Source of the DNA: RGIG3528 sp045598045
Lineage (GTDB): Bacteria > Bacillota > Clostridia > Lachnospirales > Lachnospiraceae
Direction of reading: 5' to 3'
DNA length: 52,610 nucleotides
Assembly (NCBI GenBank): GCA_045598045.1
Contig: JAZLLG010000003.1
Coordinates: 1 to 52,610 of the forward strand
In this document: positions 1 through 7,355 of the stretch, piece after piece
Layout of the letters: each line of letters begins with the position of its first letter
Numbering within the stretch: position 1 is the first letter of the stretch
Notes under the pieces: model-generated
Told to the model about the DNA's origin: nothing
Databases searched by the model: none
What the model saw: the letters and a program-made list of their open reading frames with translations, nothing else
Translations under genes and position numbers: made by a program

Positions 1-2
1 AG

Positions 3-62
3 ATCCTCGCTTTTGCCCAGAATAATCTACTTGGAATGGACAGATACACAGGAGGATATTAA
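3..62 (+). CDS. istA: IS21 transposase IstA, C-terminal tail (partial)
   Basis: Only the last 19 codons and a TAA stop are inside the window. The reading frame starting at base 3 gives a tail with the pattern ILAFAQNNLLGMDRY, which resembles the C-terminus of IstA transposases (a short helix rich in A, Y/F and N followed by L-x-x-x-D). It ends three bases before the istB start, the usual istA-istB arrangement in which both genes are translated from one transcript. The catalytic DDE domain is outside the window. Assignment rests mainly on position next to istB. Confidence 0.6.
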   Translation: MLAFAQNNLLGMDRYTGGY

Positions 63-64
63 AA

Positions 65-829
65 ATGTATGCAAATTTAGTAAATAACCTTGATGAACTT
101 GGCTTTACGGAGGTTGAACCGTTTCTTTCGGATTATCTTACGAAAGTAGCCAAGGACGGAATCAGCGTTCAAGATGCACTAACTGCAATCACCGACCGTG
201 AAATTGATCTTCGGAATCACCGTGCGGCTCAAATTCAGGTAAGTGTTTCTCATTTTCCGTTTGTTAAAACAATAGATGGTTATGATTTCAACTTTCAACC
301 ATCAGTAAACAAAAACGAAATAAAGGACTTTGCAACACTTAGATTCATGGAGAACGCAGAAAACATCCTCTTCTTTGGAACACCGGGAACTGGCAAAACC
401 CATCTCGCTACAGCAATCGGAATAGAAGCTGCAAAACACCGAAATATAACATATTTCATTACCTGTCACGACCTTATACAAACGCTCCGAAAAGCATACG
501 AAGAGAATCGCTTGGAAGCAAGGTTAAAACATTTTTCAAAGTACAAACTTTTGATTATTGATGAAATCGGTTATCTTCCGATAGACAAAACCGGAGCAAA
601 CCTTTTCTTTCAGCTCATAGCAAAACGCTACGAGCACAATTCTACGATTATTACTACGAATCAGCCATTCAGCAAGTGGGCAGATGTTTTTTTCGATGCC
701 ATGCTTGCGAATGCGATTCTTGACCGATTATTGCATCATTCTCATGTAGTAAAGGTTGTAGGACCATCCTACAGAACGAAGGATTATTACGAATTGCTTG
801 ATGCGGAAGAGCAAAAAACCGGTCGGTAA
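65..829 (+). CDS. istB: IS21-family helper ATPase IstB
   Basis: AAA+ ATPase that assists the IstA transposase in target selection and integration; related to the DnaC helicase loader. The 254-residue protein has a Walker A motif GTPGTGKT at about residues 105-112, Walker B LLIIDEIG at about 162-169 and the STIITTNQPFSKW segment at about 193-205 that is characteristic of IstB. Length matches the family (about 250). A ribosome binding site, aggagg, at 50-55 overlaps the istA tail, so translation is coupled. The gene appears intact, suggesting that the element was recently active or still is. Confidence 0.95.
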   Translation: MYANLVNNLDELGFTEVEPFLSDYLTKVAKDGISVQDALTAITDREIDLRNHRAAQIQVSVSHFPFVKTIDGYDFNFQPSVNKNEIKDFATLRFMENAENILFFGTPGTGKTHLATAIGIEAAKHRNITYFITCHDLIQTLRKAYEENRLEARLKHFSKYKLLIIDEIGYLPIDKTGANLFFQLIAKRYEHNSTIITTNQPFSKWADVFFDAMLANAILDRLLHHSHVVKVVGPSYRTKDYYELLDAEEQKTGR

Positions 830-924
830 AAACCTACATTTTCATTTCGGAAAAAATCGACATTTTCATGTTGACATTTACATGTGAATCATGTTACTGA
901 TTCATGGCGGTAAATTGTTTAGGA

Positions 925-953
925 TTGAGATTCAGAACTTTTTTTGATAAAAT
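925..953 (+). promoter_or_regulatory. Sigma-A-type promoter for the GNAT-like gene
   Basis: A -35 box TTGAGA (925-930) and a -10 box TAAAAT (948-953) are separated by exactly 17 bases. They lie about 65 bases upstream of the ATG at 1018 and just outside the IS right end, so the downstream pair has its own promoter. Confidence 0.6.
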
Positions 954-1017
954 ATTACTAGGCAATTTGTGGATCGTTTTGAAGATAATATATTATCGTA
1001 GATAAGGGGGCATTATT

Positions 1018-1578
1018 ATGAATGCATTGGAACAGGGCTGTATTGATATTTGGATAGACGAGATTGTCCCTTGTCTAAAAGATATCGAAACAGGAGAGAT
1101 TAAAGAAACCGTTGTTTTCAAGATTGAAAGTAGAGCTTATTTGAAAAGGTTTCAAGAAAATAATGGTTGGCATATCAACTGGAACGAAATACCGAAAAAT
1201 GTTGAAGTGTATGCACTGGCATTAAAGGACAGTCTAGAAATACAGGGAATAATTGGTATTCGAGATGATAGGGATTCTAATGCAGTATATATGCACTGGG
1301 CTTGCACGGCCCCTCATAATAATAAGCATGATTTTGGAAAACAGAAATATATTGGAGTGGGTGGGCATTTGTTTGCGATTGCCGCTGACAAGTCCATACA
1401 GTGGGGGTATGAAGGTGCAGTACATGGATTTGCCGCAAGTGAAGAACTTTTAAAGCATTATATAAAGGAATTTAATGCAGAGTATTTGGGAATGCTACAT
1501 CAGTACCAGTTTTTCATTGATGAAGATAATGCTAAAAAATTATTGGAGGTGTATAACTATGAGTGGAACGAAACCTAA
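1018..1578 (+). CDS. GNAT-like acetyltransferase, possible toxin-type or orphan
   Basis: The 186-residue protein looks like a single-domain GCN5-related (GNAT) fold: an N-terminal mixed alpha/beta part, then a central strand AVYMHWACTAPHN (about residues 89-101), a glycine-rich turn IGVGGHLFAIAADKS (about 112-126) in the acetyl-CoA pyrophosphate-loop position, and a C-terminal strand-helix unit. The start is preceded by gataaggggg. The 62-aa gene downstream overlaps its end, implying translational coupling. The substrate is unknown. GNAT proteins paired with a small protein can be toxin-antitoxin modules, but no ribbon-helix-helix antitoxin is recognisable here. Fold assignment is moderately sure; function is not assigned. 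Confidence 0.6.
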   Translation: MNALEQGCIDIWIDEIVPCLKDIETGEIKETVVFKIESRAYLKRFQENNGWHINWNEIPKNVEVYALALKDSLEIQGIIGIRDDRDSNAVYMHWACTAPHNNKHDFGKQKYIGVGGHLFAIAADKSIQWGYEGAVHGFAASEELLKHYIKEFNAEYLGMLHQYQFFIDEDNAKKLLEVYNYEWNET

Positions 1579-1747
1579 GTTTTTAGAAAATGTTACTGTA
1601 GATAAAGGTTATTACGAGAGCCCTAATCCTTATGTTAACGCACCGTCGTGTCATGTGAATTTGCTTGAGTTATCAAGATATGCAAAAAAATGCGGCAAGA
1701 AGATTGCTGAACTTACCAAAGAAGAGGTACAGAAATTTGCCATATAG
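1559..1747 (+). CDS. Small conserved-looking protein (62 aa) coupled to the GNAT-like gene
   Basis: The ATG at 1559 is preceded by ggaggtg (1543-1549) and overlaps the last 20 bases of the upstream gene in another frame. The frame is open further upstream (from 1475), but this start has the ribosome binding site. The product has an extended N-terminal half with a YYESPNPYVNAPSCHVN segment and a C-terminal helix LLELSRYAKKCGKKIAEL followed by TKEEVQKFAI. I do not recognise a family. Tight coupling suggests it acts with the upstream protein, for example as its inhibitor or partner (inference). Confidence 0.6.
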   Translation: MSGTKPKFLENVTVDKGYYESPNPYVNAPSCHVNLLELSRYAKKCGKKIAELTKEEVQKFAI

Positions 1748-2006
1748 CTTGGGTAAGAGAAGATAGCGTTTATCGTCTAGCCATTTACAATGTGGTAGCC
1801 AGCTTTAACTTTTCGATTAAAAGAAAAATCTTGTGGGGGTTCCCTAAGGGGTTCCCTCACGGGAAACGGCGCTGAAACCTCCTTTCTTACTGGATTTTTT
1901 TTGCCGTCCTTAATTCAAGTCCCATCCCTGCAAAGAATAAATAGTGGACATCCTTAATGTTATGCCTACAATATTTCAATTTAAAATATAAAAAGGGGGT
2001 GCGACT
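1748..2006. other. Structured spacer with hairpin-forming GC-rich block
   Basis: No convincing gene. At about 1833-1861 the sequence can fold: gtggggg pairs with ccctcac (one G-T wobble) around the inner arms ttccct/aggggt, and alternatively ttccc pairs with gggaa around a tcac loop. A run of eight Ts follows about 35 bases later (from about 1894), too far for a standard terminator. The block resembles neither the IS ends nor the flanking genes. Confidence 0.35.
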
Positions 2007-2090
2007 ATGAGTAAATATGAAATGTATCAACAACTAGACACAACAATTCGGTTTAGCGGTATACCTAAAAAACCGAATTGTTGTGATTAG
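2007..2090 (+). CDS. Putative 27-aa mini-ORF containing a long inverted repeat
   Basis: An ATG at 2007 follows a strong aaaaaggggg ribosome binding site with 6-base spacing. It opens a 27-codon frame (beginning MSKYEMYQQLD) that ends with TAG at 2088-2090. More than half of the frame is the 16-bp inverted repeat at 2039-2085, so this may be a hairpin inserted into, or replacing, the end of a former small gene. The start MSKYE plus the G-rich ribosome binding site recalls small Firmicutes toxin-like peptides, but this one lacks their hydrophobic segment. Translation is uncertain. Confidence 0.3.
   Translation: MSKYEMYQQLDTTIRFSGIPKKPNCCD
2039..2085. repeat. 16-bp perfect inverted repeat (hairpin)
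   Basis: The arms cacaacaattcggttt (2039-2054) and aaaccgaattgttgtg (2070-2085) are exact reverse complements separated by 15 bases. The loop contains the palindrome ggtatacc (2058-2065), centred almost on the same axis. No T-run follows, so it is not a typical intrinsic terminator. It could be a very stable RNA hairpin, a recombination or protein-binding site, or a miniature element. Confidence 0.7.
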
Positions 2091-2096
2091 TTATAT

Positions 2097-2143
2097 TTGA
2101 TTATTCTTTTATAAAGTGGTAGAATAGTTCAAAATTAAACTAT
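2097..2143 (+). promoter_or_regulatory. marR-type promoter with overlapping operator
   Basis: A -35 TTGATT (2097-2102) and -10 TAGAAT (2120-2125) are spaced by 17 bases. An inverted repeat, atagtt (2124-2129) and aactat (2138-2143), starts inside the -10 box and covers the expected start site. Because the next gene is a MarR regulator, autorepression through this site is likely (inference). Confidence 0.6.
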
Positions 2144-2158
2144 CAGGGGAAGCCTGTT

Positions 2159-2590
2159 ATGGATGAGAAAATAGAGGTAGCCTTAAAAGGTGAAGAGTTC
2201 AAGAGGCTGCTGGAATATAGTTTTGCGGATATCAAGCATAAATACGGACTTAAGACTGTTGATATAGAGATTTTGATGTTCCTGTCGCACTGTCGGGAGG
2301 AGAACACGCCGTCAGATATTTTCAGAAGAATCAGAATCAATAAGGGACACATTTCCCAAGGGATTGATGATCTTATTGAAAAGGGCTACATTACTCCGTG
2401 CCCGGATGCGCAGGACAGGCGAGTTGTTCATTACAAAATTAATGACAGCTCACAGGAAGTTCTTAATGCTATACTTCCTGTTCAGCAAAAAATCGAAGAA
2501 AGCATACTGAAAGGACTCACTCAGGAAGAAATTGCCCTGTATAAGGAGATTACCGCCAAGATACTGAAAAATATGGAAGCTTTGCTATAA
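2159..2590 (+). CDS. MarR-family transcriptional regulator
   Basis: A 143-residue winged helix-turn-helix regulator of typical MarR length. The recognition region lies around residues 45-75 (TPSDIFRRIRINKGHISQGIDDLIEKGYI), followed by the wing with the conserved DxRR motif (DAQDRRVVHYKIN, about residues 82-94) and a C-terminal dimerisation helix. The start ATG at 2159 has the site caggggaag upstream. It sits alone between its own promoter-operator and a terminator. It may repress itself and possibly the neighbouring citrate synthase gene. The ligand cannot be predicted. Confidence 0.9.
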   Translation: MDEKIEVALKGEEFKRLLEYSFADIKHKYGLKTVDIEILMFLSHCREENTPSDIFRRIRINKGHISQGIDDLIEKGYITPCPDAQDRRVVHYKINDSSQEVLNAILPVQQKIEESILKGLTQEEIALYKEITAKILKNMEALL

Positions 2591-2622
2591 ACGCATTTCC
2601 GTATGGTAATGCGTTTATTTTT
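2590..2622 (+). terminator. Intrinsic terminator after marR-type gene
   Basis: The arms aacgcatt (2590-2597) and aatgcgtt (2608-2615) form an 8-bp stem, followed by tattttta. It directly follows the stop codon. Confidence 0.75.
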
Positions 2623-2736
2623 ACCAAAAAAGTTTAAAGTTAAAATATTTAATACGAAACTATTTGTTCCGGCATGAGAAACTCTCCACTTCTGTAAGTG
2701 GGGGAAACCATATAACAAACAAAAGGAGGAATATTG

Positions 2737-4125
2737 ATGGATAGTATTGATGCATTGCAAAAACAGATTAAACCGAGAAAATACGTGGTTAATAAGATAC
2801 GTGTTGGCACAAAGCTGGAAGAATATGCTCGTGAGGTGGAACATCTGTGTCTTGAAAACGACTCTGTCAATCCGGCACTTTACGAGGAATATGGCGTTAA
2901 TCTTGGGCTTCGCGATAAGAATGGAAACGGAGTCAGAACGGGGCTTACCAATATATCCAAAATTGTGTCTTCTAAAATCGTCAACGGTGAAAAAGTTTCT
3001 GCTGATGGCGAGCTTTGGTACAGGGGATATCCTATAGAAAGAATAATAGATGATTTGGGAGATGAACTTGGATTTGAGAAAATCACATATCTTCTTTTGT
3101 TTGGCGAATATCCTGATGATGAAGAATTGATGCAGTTTAAAGGATATATCGGACACAGCAGGGTTTTGCCTACCAACTTCACCCGGGATGTAATAATGAA
3201 GGCGCCTACAGAAGACATTATGAATTCCATGACACGTAGTGTCCTGACGCTTGCATCTTATGACAAAAATACAAATAACACGGACCTGCCAAATGTTATC
3301 AGGCAGTCTATCCAGCTGATAGCACAATTTCCGTTGCTGGCTGTTTACGGGTTTAATGCATACAACCACTACGAAAAGCATAACAGCATGTATATACATA
3401 ATGCTGACCCAAAGCTTTCTACTGCAGAAAATCTCCTGATGATGTTACGCGAAGACAAAAAGTATACTGCTGTTGAAGCAAAGACGCTTGATACGGCATT
3501 GCTACTCCATATGGAGCATGGCGGAGGCAATAATTCCACTTTTACAACGCGTGTTGTAACGTCTTCAGGTGCGGATACATACTCTACAATAGCTGCTTCC
3601 ATGTCTTCCTTAAAAGGCCCTCGTCATGGTGGAGCGAATATAAAAGTAATGCGTATGATGAATGATATCCGCGACCATGTCCACGACTATTCAGATGAAG
3701 AGGAAATCAGGCACTATTTGGAGAAAATGGTCAATAAGGATGCTTTTGACAGGACAGGATTAATCTATGGAATGGGACATGCGGTTTATTCATTATCCGA
3801 TCCGAGAGAAAGAGTGTTTAGAAACTATGTAGATCGTTTGGCTGTTGAGAAACATCGGGAAGAGGATCTTGTTCTCTTTAAAAACATAGAAAAGCTTGCA
3901 CCCATCGTAATAGCCGATAACAGAAAGATTTACAAGGGAGTTTGCCCCAATATAGATTTCTACAGTGGTTTTGTCTATGAAATGCTTGGTATTCCGATGG
4001 AACTTTATACTGCTATATTTGCCACAGCAAGAATTGTAGGCTGGAGCGCACACCGAATTGAAGAATTAATATGCATGAACAAAATCATTCGACCTGCCTA
4101 TATAAGCATTATGAAAGAAAAATAA
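2737..4125 (+). CDS. gltA: Citrate synthase
   Basis: Condenses oxaloacetate with acetyl-CoA to citrate; in anaerobic clostridia this usually feeds glutamate synthesis through a partial TCA pathway. The start ATG at 2737 is six bases after ggagga; the upstream in-frame TTG at 2734 lies too close to that site. The 462-residue protein carries the family's active-site residues: His261 in EHGGGNNSTF, His297 in GPRHGGAN, His348 in GMGHAVYS and Asp407 in NIDFYSG, plus arginines of the TARIVGWSAHR motif near 430-440. It is somewhat longer than most bacterial citrate synthases owing to an N-terminal extension of about 60 residues. It appears to be a single-gene transcript ending at the terminator at 4141. 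No aconitase or isocitrate dehydrogenase lies beside it. Confidence 0.95.
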   Translation: MDSIDALQKQIKPRKYVVNKIRVGTKLEEYAREVEHLCLENDSVNPALYEEYGVNLGLRDKNGNGVRTGLTNISKIVSSKIVNGEKVSADGELWYRGYPIERIIDDLGDELGFEKITYLLLFGEYPDDEELMQFKGYIGHSRVLPTNFTRDVIMKAPTEDIMNSMTRSVLTLASYDKNTNNTDLPNVIRQSIQLIAQFPLLAVYGFNAYNHYEKHNSMYIHNADPKLSTAENLLMMLREDKKYTAVEAKTLDTALLLHMEHGGGNNSTFTTRVVTSSGADTYSTIAASMSSLKGPRHGGANIKVMRMMNDIRDHVHDYSDEEEIRHYLEKMVNKDAFDRTGLIYGMGHAVYSLSDPRERVFRNYVDRLAVEKHREEDLVLFKNIEKLAPIVIADNRKIYKGVCPNIDFYSGFVYEMLGIPMELYTAIFATARIVGWSAHRIEELICMNKIIRPAYISIMKEK

Positions 4126-4140
4126 ACGCCTTTTATCGAA

Positions 4141-4165
4141 GCCCTGCGTGAAGCAGGGCTGTTTT
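4141..4165 (+). terminator. Intrinsic terminator after gltA
   Basis: The stem gccctgc (4141-4147) and gcagggc (4153-4159) encloses a gtgaa loop and is followed by tgttttct. Confidence 0.85.
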
Positions 4166-4335
4166 CTTGGCTTTTTTTGACGAATACAGAGAAATGATAA
4201 TATATGACTTTTGTCATACCCTTATGTTTCTTTTGACATCTTATAATCCTTATTGTGAGTATGTATAATGGGATTCAGAATTGAAAAGGCAATTTGGAAC
4301 ATTGTTGGGAAATAATAAAACTGTGAGGTGCTGAA

Positions 4336-5100
4336 ATGGAAACAGTATTGAAACTTGACGGACTCATTAAGAAGTATGACAACAAAGCGGTAGTAGACGG
4401 TTTGTCTCTTACCATTAACAAAGGAGAGATATTCGGTCTTCTTGGCCCTAACGGAGCAGGCAAATCAACAACAATGAATATGATTTGTTCCCTTTTAAAG
4501 CCTACCGCAGGGGATATTTTGGTGTTTGGAATGAACATCAGGAAAGAGGCAGCAAAGGTGAAGCCCATGATTGGATATATTCCGCAGGACCTCGCTATTT
4601 ACGACAATCTGAAAGCATGGGAGAACGTTGAACTGTTCACATCGCTGTATGGAATCAAGGGAAATGAATTAAAGAAAGCAATAGATGAATCACTTGATTT
4701 TGTTGGTCTGCTTGATAAGAAAAATGCATATGCAAGGACTTTTTCCGGCGGTATGAAGAGAAGGCTGAACATTGCCTGTGCACTCGGACACAAGCCGAGT
4801 CTCCTGATTTTTGATGAGCCTACTGTAGGAATCGATCCGCAGTCCAGAAACTTCATTCTTGAGAAAATCAAAAAAGCAAACGAGAACGGTACAACAATAA
4901 TCTATACGAGTCACTATATGGAAGAGGTTGAGGCTGTTTGCACAAGAGTTGCAATTATGGACAATGGCAAAATTGTGGCAATAGGCACTCCGAATGAACT
5001 GAAAAATATGGTACGTAAAGACAAGAACGAGGATATTACGTTGGAGCAGGTTTTCCTGACACTTACGGGAAAGAAACTCAGAGATTACGTAGAGGGGTAG
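4336..5100 (+). CDS. ABC-2 type transporter ATP-binding protein
   Basis: The nucleotide-binding subunit that powers export by the two permeases encoded downstream. Its 254 residues contain Walker A GPNGAGKST (about 37-45), a Q-loop at IPQD (about 82-85), the signature FSGGMKRR (about 136-143) and Walker B LLIFDEPT (about 156-163, catalytic Glu161), followed by the TSHYMEEVEAVC switch histidine region. The order resembles NatA/DrrA-type drug or peptide exporters. The ribosome binding site is gaggtg, five bases before the ATG. It starts an operon of five to six genes that includes its own two-component system, so the substrate could be an antimicrobial that the kinase senses (inference). Confidence 0.92.
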   Translation: METVLKLDGLIKKYDNKAVVDGLSLTINKGEIFGLLGPNGAGKSTTMNMICSLLKPTAGDILVFGMNIRKEAAKVKPMIGYIPQDLAIYDNLKAWENVELFTSLYGIKGNELKKAIDESLDFVGLLDKKNAYARTFSGGMKRRLNIACALGHKPSLLIFDEPTVGIDPQSRNFILEKIKKANENGTTIIYTSHYMEEVEAVCTRVAIMDNGKIVAIGTPNELKNMVRKDKNEDITLEQVFLTLTGKKLRDYVEG

Positions 5101-5104
5101 GAAA

Positions 5105-6181
5105 ATGAGCAGAGTGTGGTTTATTACCAAAAACTATTTAAAACTGATTTTCCGAAAGCCCGGGTTGCTTGCGGTTATGGTACTTGGAGCCTTGCTCGTG
5201 GTGGCGACGCTTTCCTCCGCATTTAGGACGCTTTTGGACAGCAGTGAAGAAGCCGGCAAGTTCAAAATCGGATACGTGATGAATGACGAAAGCAAATATG
5301 CAATGCTTGAAAAAGCCGTAATTAGCGGTTTTGAGGAACAGGGCATATTGTCTGTAAGGTACGATAATGCCAATCCGAACGAGATAATAAGCTCCGGGGA
5401 AGCAGATGTCTTTGTTGAATTCCTTGAAGACGGTTATCACATTTACGCGGGAGAAAAAAAAGAGATTCAGGCCAGAACGGTGAGTTATGTTCTTTACAGA
5501 GCCGATGCGGAAATGAATGCCGCAATGTCAGGAAATATCGAAAAGGTTCAAGTCAAAACGGACAGCCTTCCTTACATAAAAACCTCTGAAGCGGAGAACT
5601 ATTACGGAATAATTGAAATTGTATATTTTATGGCTTGCAGCTCTGTCATGCTTTGCTTCATTTTCTGGACAGAGAGAAAGTTCAAAATAGGAATAAGGTA
5701 TTCCGTAGGCGGTGCAAATGCTGCCGAGAGATATTTTGGAAAACTGTTTGCATGTGTTATTTCGGCATTTTTATGCATGGGAGTTCTGGAAACAATCCTT
5801 GTCTGTGCTTTATATGATGTTACCATAGGAAAACCATTGCTGAGTATGGCTGTGATTTTTGCGACAACCGTGTCTTTTTCCGCGTTTGGAATGATTTTCT
5901 TCCTGCTGTTTGACAATATGGCACCTGCTATTGGATTTATGTTTGTGGTTACATGGTTTATGGGACTTTTCGGCGGATCGTTTGAAACATATATGTATTC
6001 GTCCATATCCGAGAAAATCAAGCTTCTTTCGCCCTTGTATTACGTCAACAGGAGTCTTGTAGAGCTTTCCGTGAATGGAGAAAGTGACTTTATTGTACCT
6101 TGTTTCCTTGTTCTGGCAGGCGTCACGCTTGTGTCGGTAATGCTTGGAATATTCATCACATCAAAGAAGAAGGAGGTGTAA
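5105..6181 (+). CDS. ABC-2 type transporter permease (first)
   Basis: A 358-residue membrane protein with the ABC2_membrane_3 layout: one N-terminal membrane segment (about 18-40), a large extracytoplasmic domain (about 45-170), then five hydrophobic segments between about 173 and 352, ending in a lysine-rich tail. It starts four bases after the ATPase stop codon. The partner permease begins four bases after its stop, indicating a heteromeric export channel. Substrate unknown. Confidence 0.88.
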   Translation: MSRVWFITKNYLKLIFRKPGLLAVMVLGALLVVATLSSAFRTLLDSSEEAGKFKIGYVMNDESKYAMLEKAVISGFEEQGILSVRYDNANPNEIISSGEADVFVEFLEDGYHIYAGEKKEIQARTVSYVLYRADAEMNAAMSGNIEKVQVKTDSLPYIKTSEAENYYGIIEIVYFMACSSVMLCFIFWTERKFKIGIRYSVGGANAAERYFGKLFACVISAFLCMGVLETILVCALYDVTIGKPLLSMAVIFATTVSFSAFGMIFFLLFDNMAPAIGFMFVVTWFMGLFGGSFETYMYSSISEKIKLLSPLYYVNRSLVELSVNGESDFIVPCFLVLAGVTLVSVMLGIFITSKKKEV

Positions 6182-6185
6182 CAGA

Positions 6186-7343
6186 ATGTTTGCCAAAGCT
6201 TTTCGAGTTGCAGTTCCTGCAGCCAAAATAATGTTCCGTGGAAAAGCCTTCTGGGCAGTTGGAGTTCTGCTCCCGTTGATTTCGGTGCTGCTTATAAATG
6301 TGTGGGCAAATATGCCTGTTACTGCAGAACCGACGGAAGAGGTACATTTGCTGGAAAACCCGGAAGAACAGCTTGTATATGACGTGGACTTTAACCGTTT
6401 TGCGGTTAAAGTATACGACAAGGCCTGTACCATTGAATCAAAGGACATTTGCGAGGGCCTGAACGATGCGGGGATGTTTCAAATCTTTGTTGCGGATGTA
6501 AAGAATTATCCGGATGAAAAGATTAGGGAAAGTGCCGAAAAATCTGCATTGGAAGATAAAGTAGGGGCTATTCTGATACTTGGAAATACAGCAGAAGAAT
6601 CCTGCCTGTACTCTGTTGGTGAAGACGAAAGATTTGCCTTGCTGGAAGAACTTCTTCCGCTTGTAATGGGAGGATATGATGAAAGCTACGTCAATTCCGA
6701 TATATCTTTGCTTGCGGATAATACAAATGATGAAGTCAATTACTACGAGAGCAGAGAACTGGCATATACATTGGCGTTTGCTTCCATAGCTTTCATCTTC
6801 GGCGGGGTTATGATACTTGGGACGGTTCTTGATGAGAAGCGTGACCATGTATATGAGAGAATGATGCTTACCGGAGTGACGAGAACATGTTATTTTACGT
6901 CAAAACTAATTCTCTGCATTGGTCTCGCGTTGCTTCAGACCGTACTTATGACGCTTGGTCTTGTATTCTTTGTAAAGGTTGAAATCGGGATTACGGCATT
7001 CAGATTCTTTACGGTTCTTCTGCTTATCGGCGTTGTTTTCAACTTGATGAGCCTGTGTATCGGTTTGTTCTGCAATTCCATGGCTATGGCTTCAATAGTA
7101 GCGTTTTGCATCTGGAGTATTTCGGCTCTTGTTTCGGGAACATACTTTGATATCAGCAGCTCGAGTGATTTCTTTAAAAGGCTTGCGTCTTTTATGCCTG
7201 AGAGGATTGCGCTTATATCGATTAACAGATTCATGAGGGATGACCTGTCGGGATATTCATTAATTGCATGTGCAGCGCTGTCATACTTGATTATAATATT
7301 TGTAGTTGGTATTATAGGGGTAAAGATTGGCGAAGAAGAATAG
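6186..7343 (+). CDS. ABC-2 type transporter permease (second)
   Basis: The ATG at 6186 is chosen because ggaggtg (6172-6178) precedes it; the frame is open upstream to 6144 but that part overlaps the first permease and has no ribosome binding site. The 385-residue product has the same architecture as the first permease: an N-terminal membrane anchor at about 16-34, an extracytoplasmic domain to about 195, then a hydrophobic block (LAYTLAFASIAFIFGGVMIL onward) with five or six segments. The GTVLDEKRDHVYERMMLTGV stretch in the middle is the coupling loop seen in ABC-2 permeases. It probably pairs with the first permease. Confidence 0.88.
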   Translation: MFAKAFRVAVPAAKIMFRGKAFWAVGVLLPLISVLLINVWANMPVTAEPTEEVHLLENPEEQLVYDVDFNRFAVKVYDKACTIESKDICEGLNDAGMFQIFVADVKNYPDEKIRESAEKSALEDKVGAILILGNTAEESCLYSVGEDERFALLEELLPLVMGGYDESYVNSDISLLADNTNDEVNYYESRELAYTLAFASIAFIFGGVMILGTVLDEKRDHVYERMMLTGVTRTCYFTSKLILCIGLALLQTVLMTLGLVFFVKVEIGITAFRFFTVLLLIGVVFNLMSLCIGLFCNSMAMASIVAFCIWSISALVSGTYFDISSSSDFFKRLASFMPERIALISINRFMRDDLSGYSLIACAALSYLIIIFVVGIIGVKIGEEE

Positions 7344-7355
7344 CAGGCAGGTAAA

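Larger units (their letters stand above)
1..882 (+). mobile_element. IS21-family insertion sequence, right part
   Basis: The window opens inside an IS21-type element: the tail of istA, a complete istB and a right terminus. Downstream of istB a ten-base word, acattttcat, occurs at 836-845 and 860-869, and a shortened copy, acatttaca, at 874-882. Multiple subterminal repeats and a terminus ending in CA/ACA are typical of IS21-family ends, so the right boundary is placed near 882. The left end lies outside the window, so neither the terminal inverted repeat pair nor the target duplication can be checked. Confidence 0.75.

Noticed and set aside
2521..3399. 292-residue minus-strand open frame across gltA
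   Set aside because: It is antisense to a gene with full citrate synthase motifs and has no ribosome binding site.
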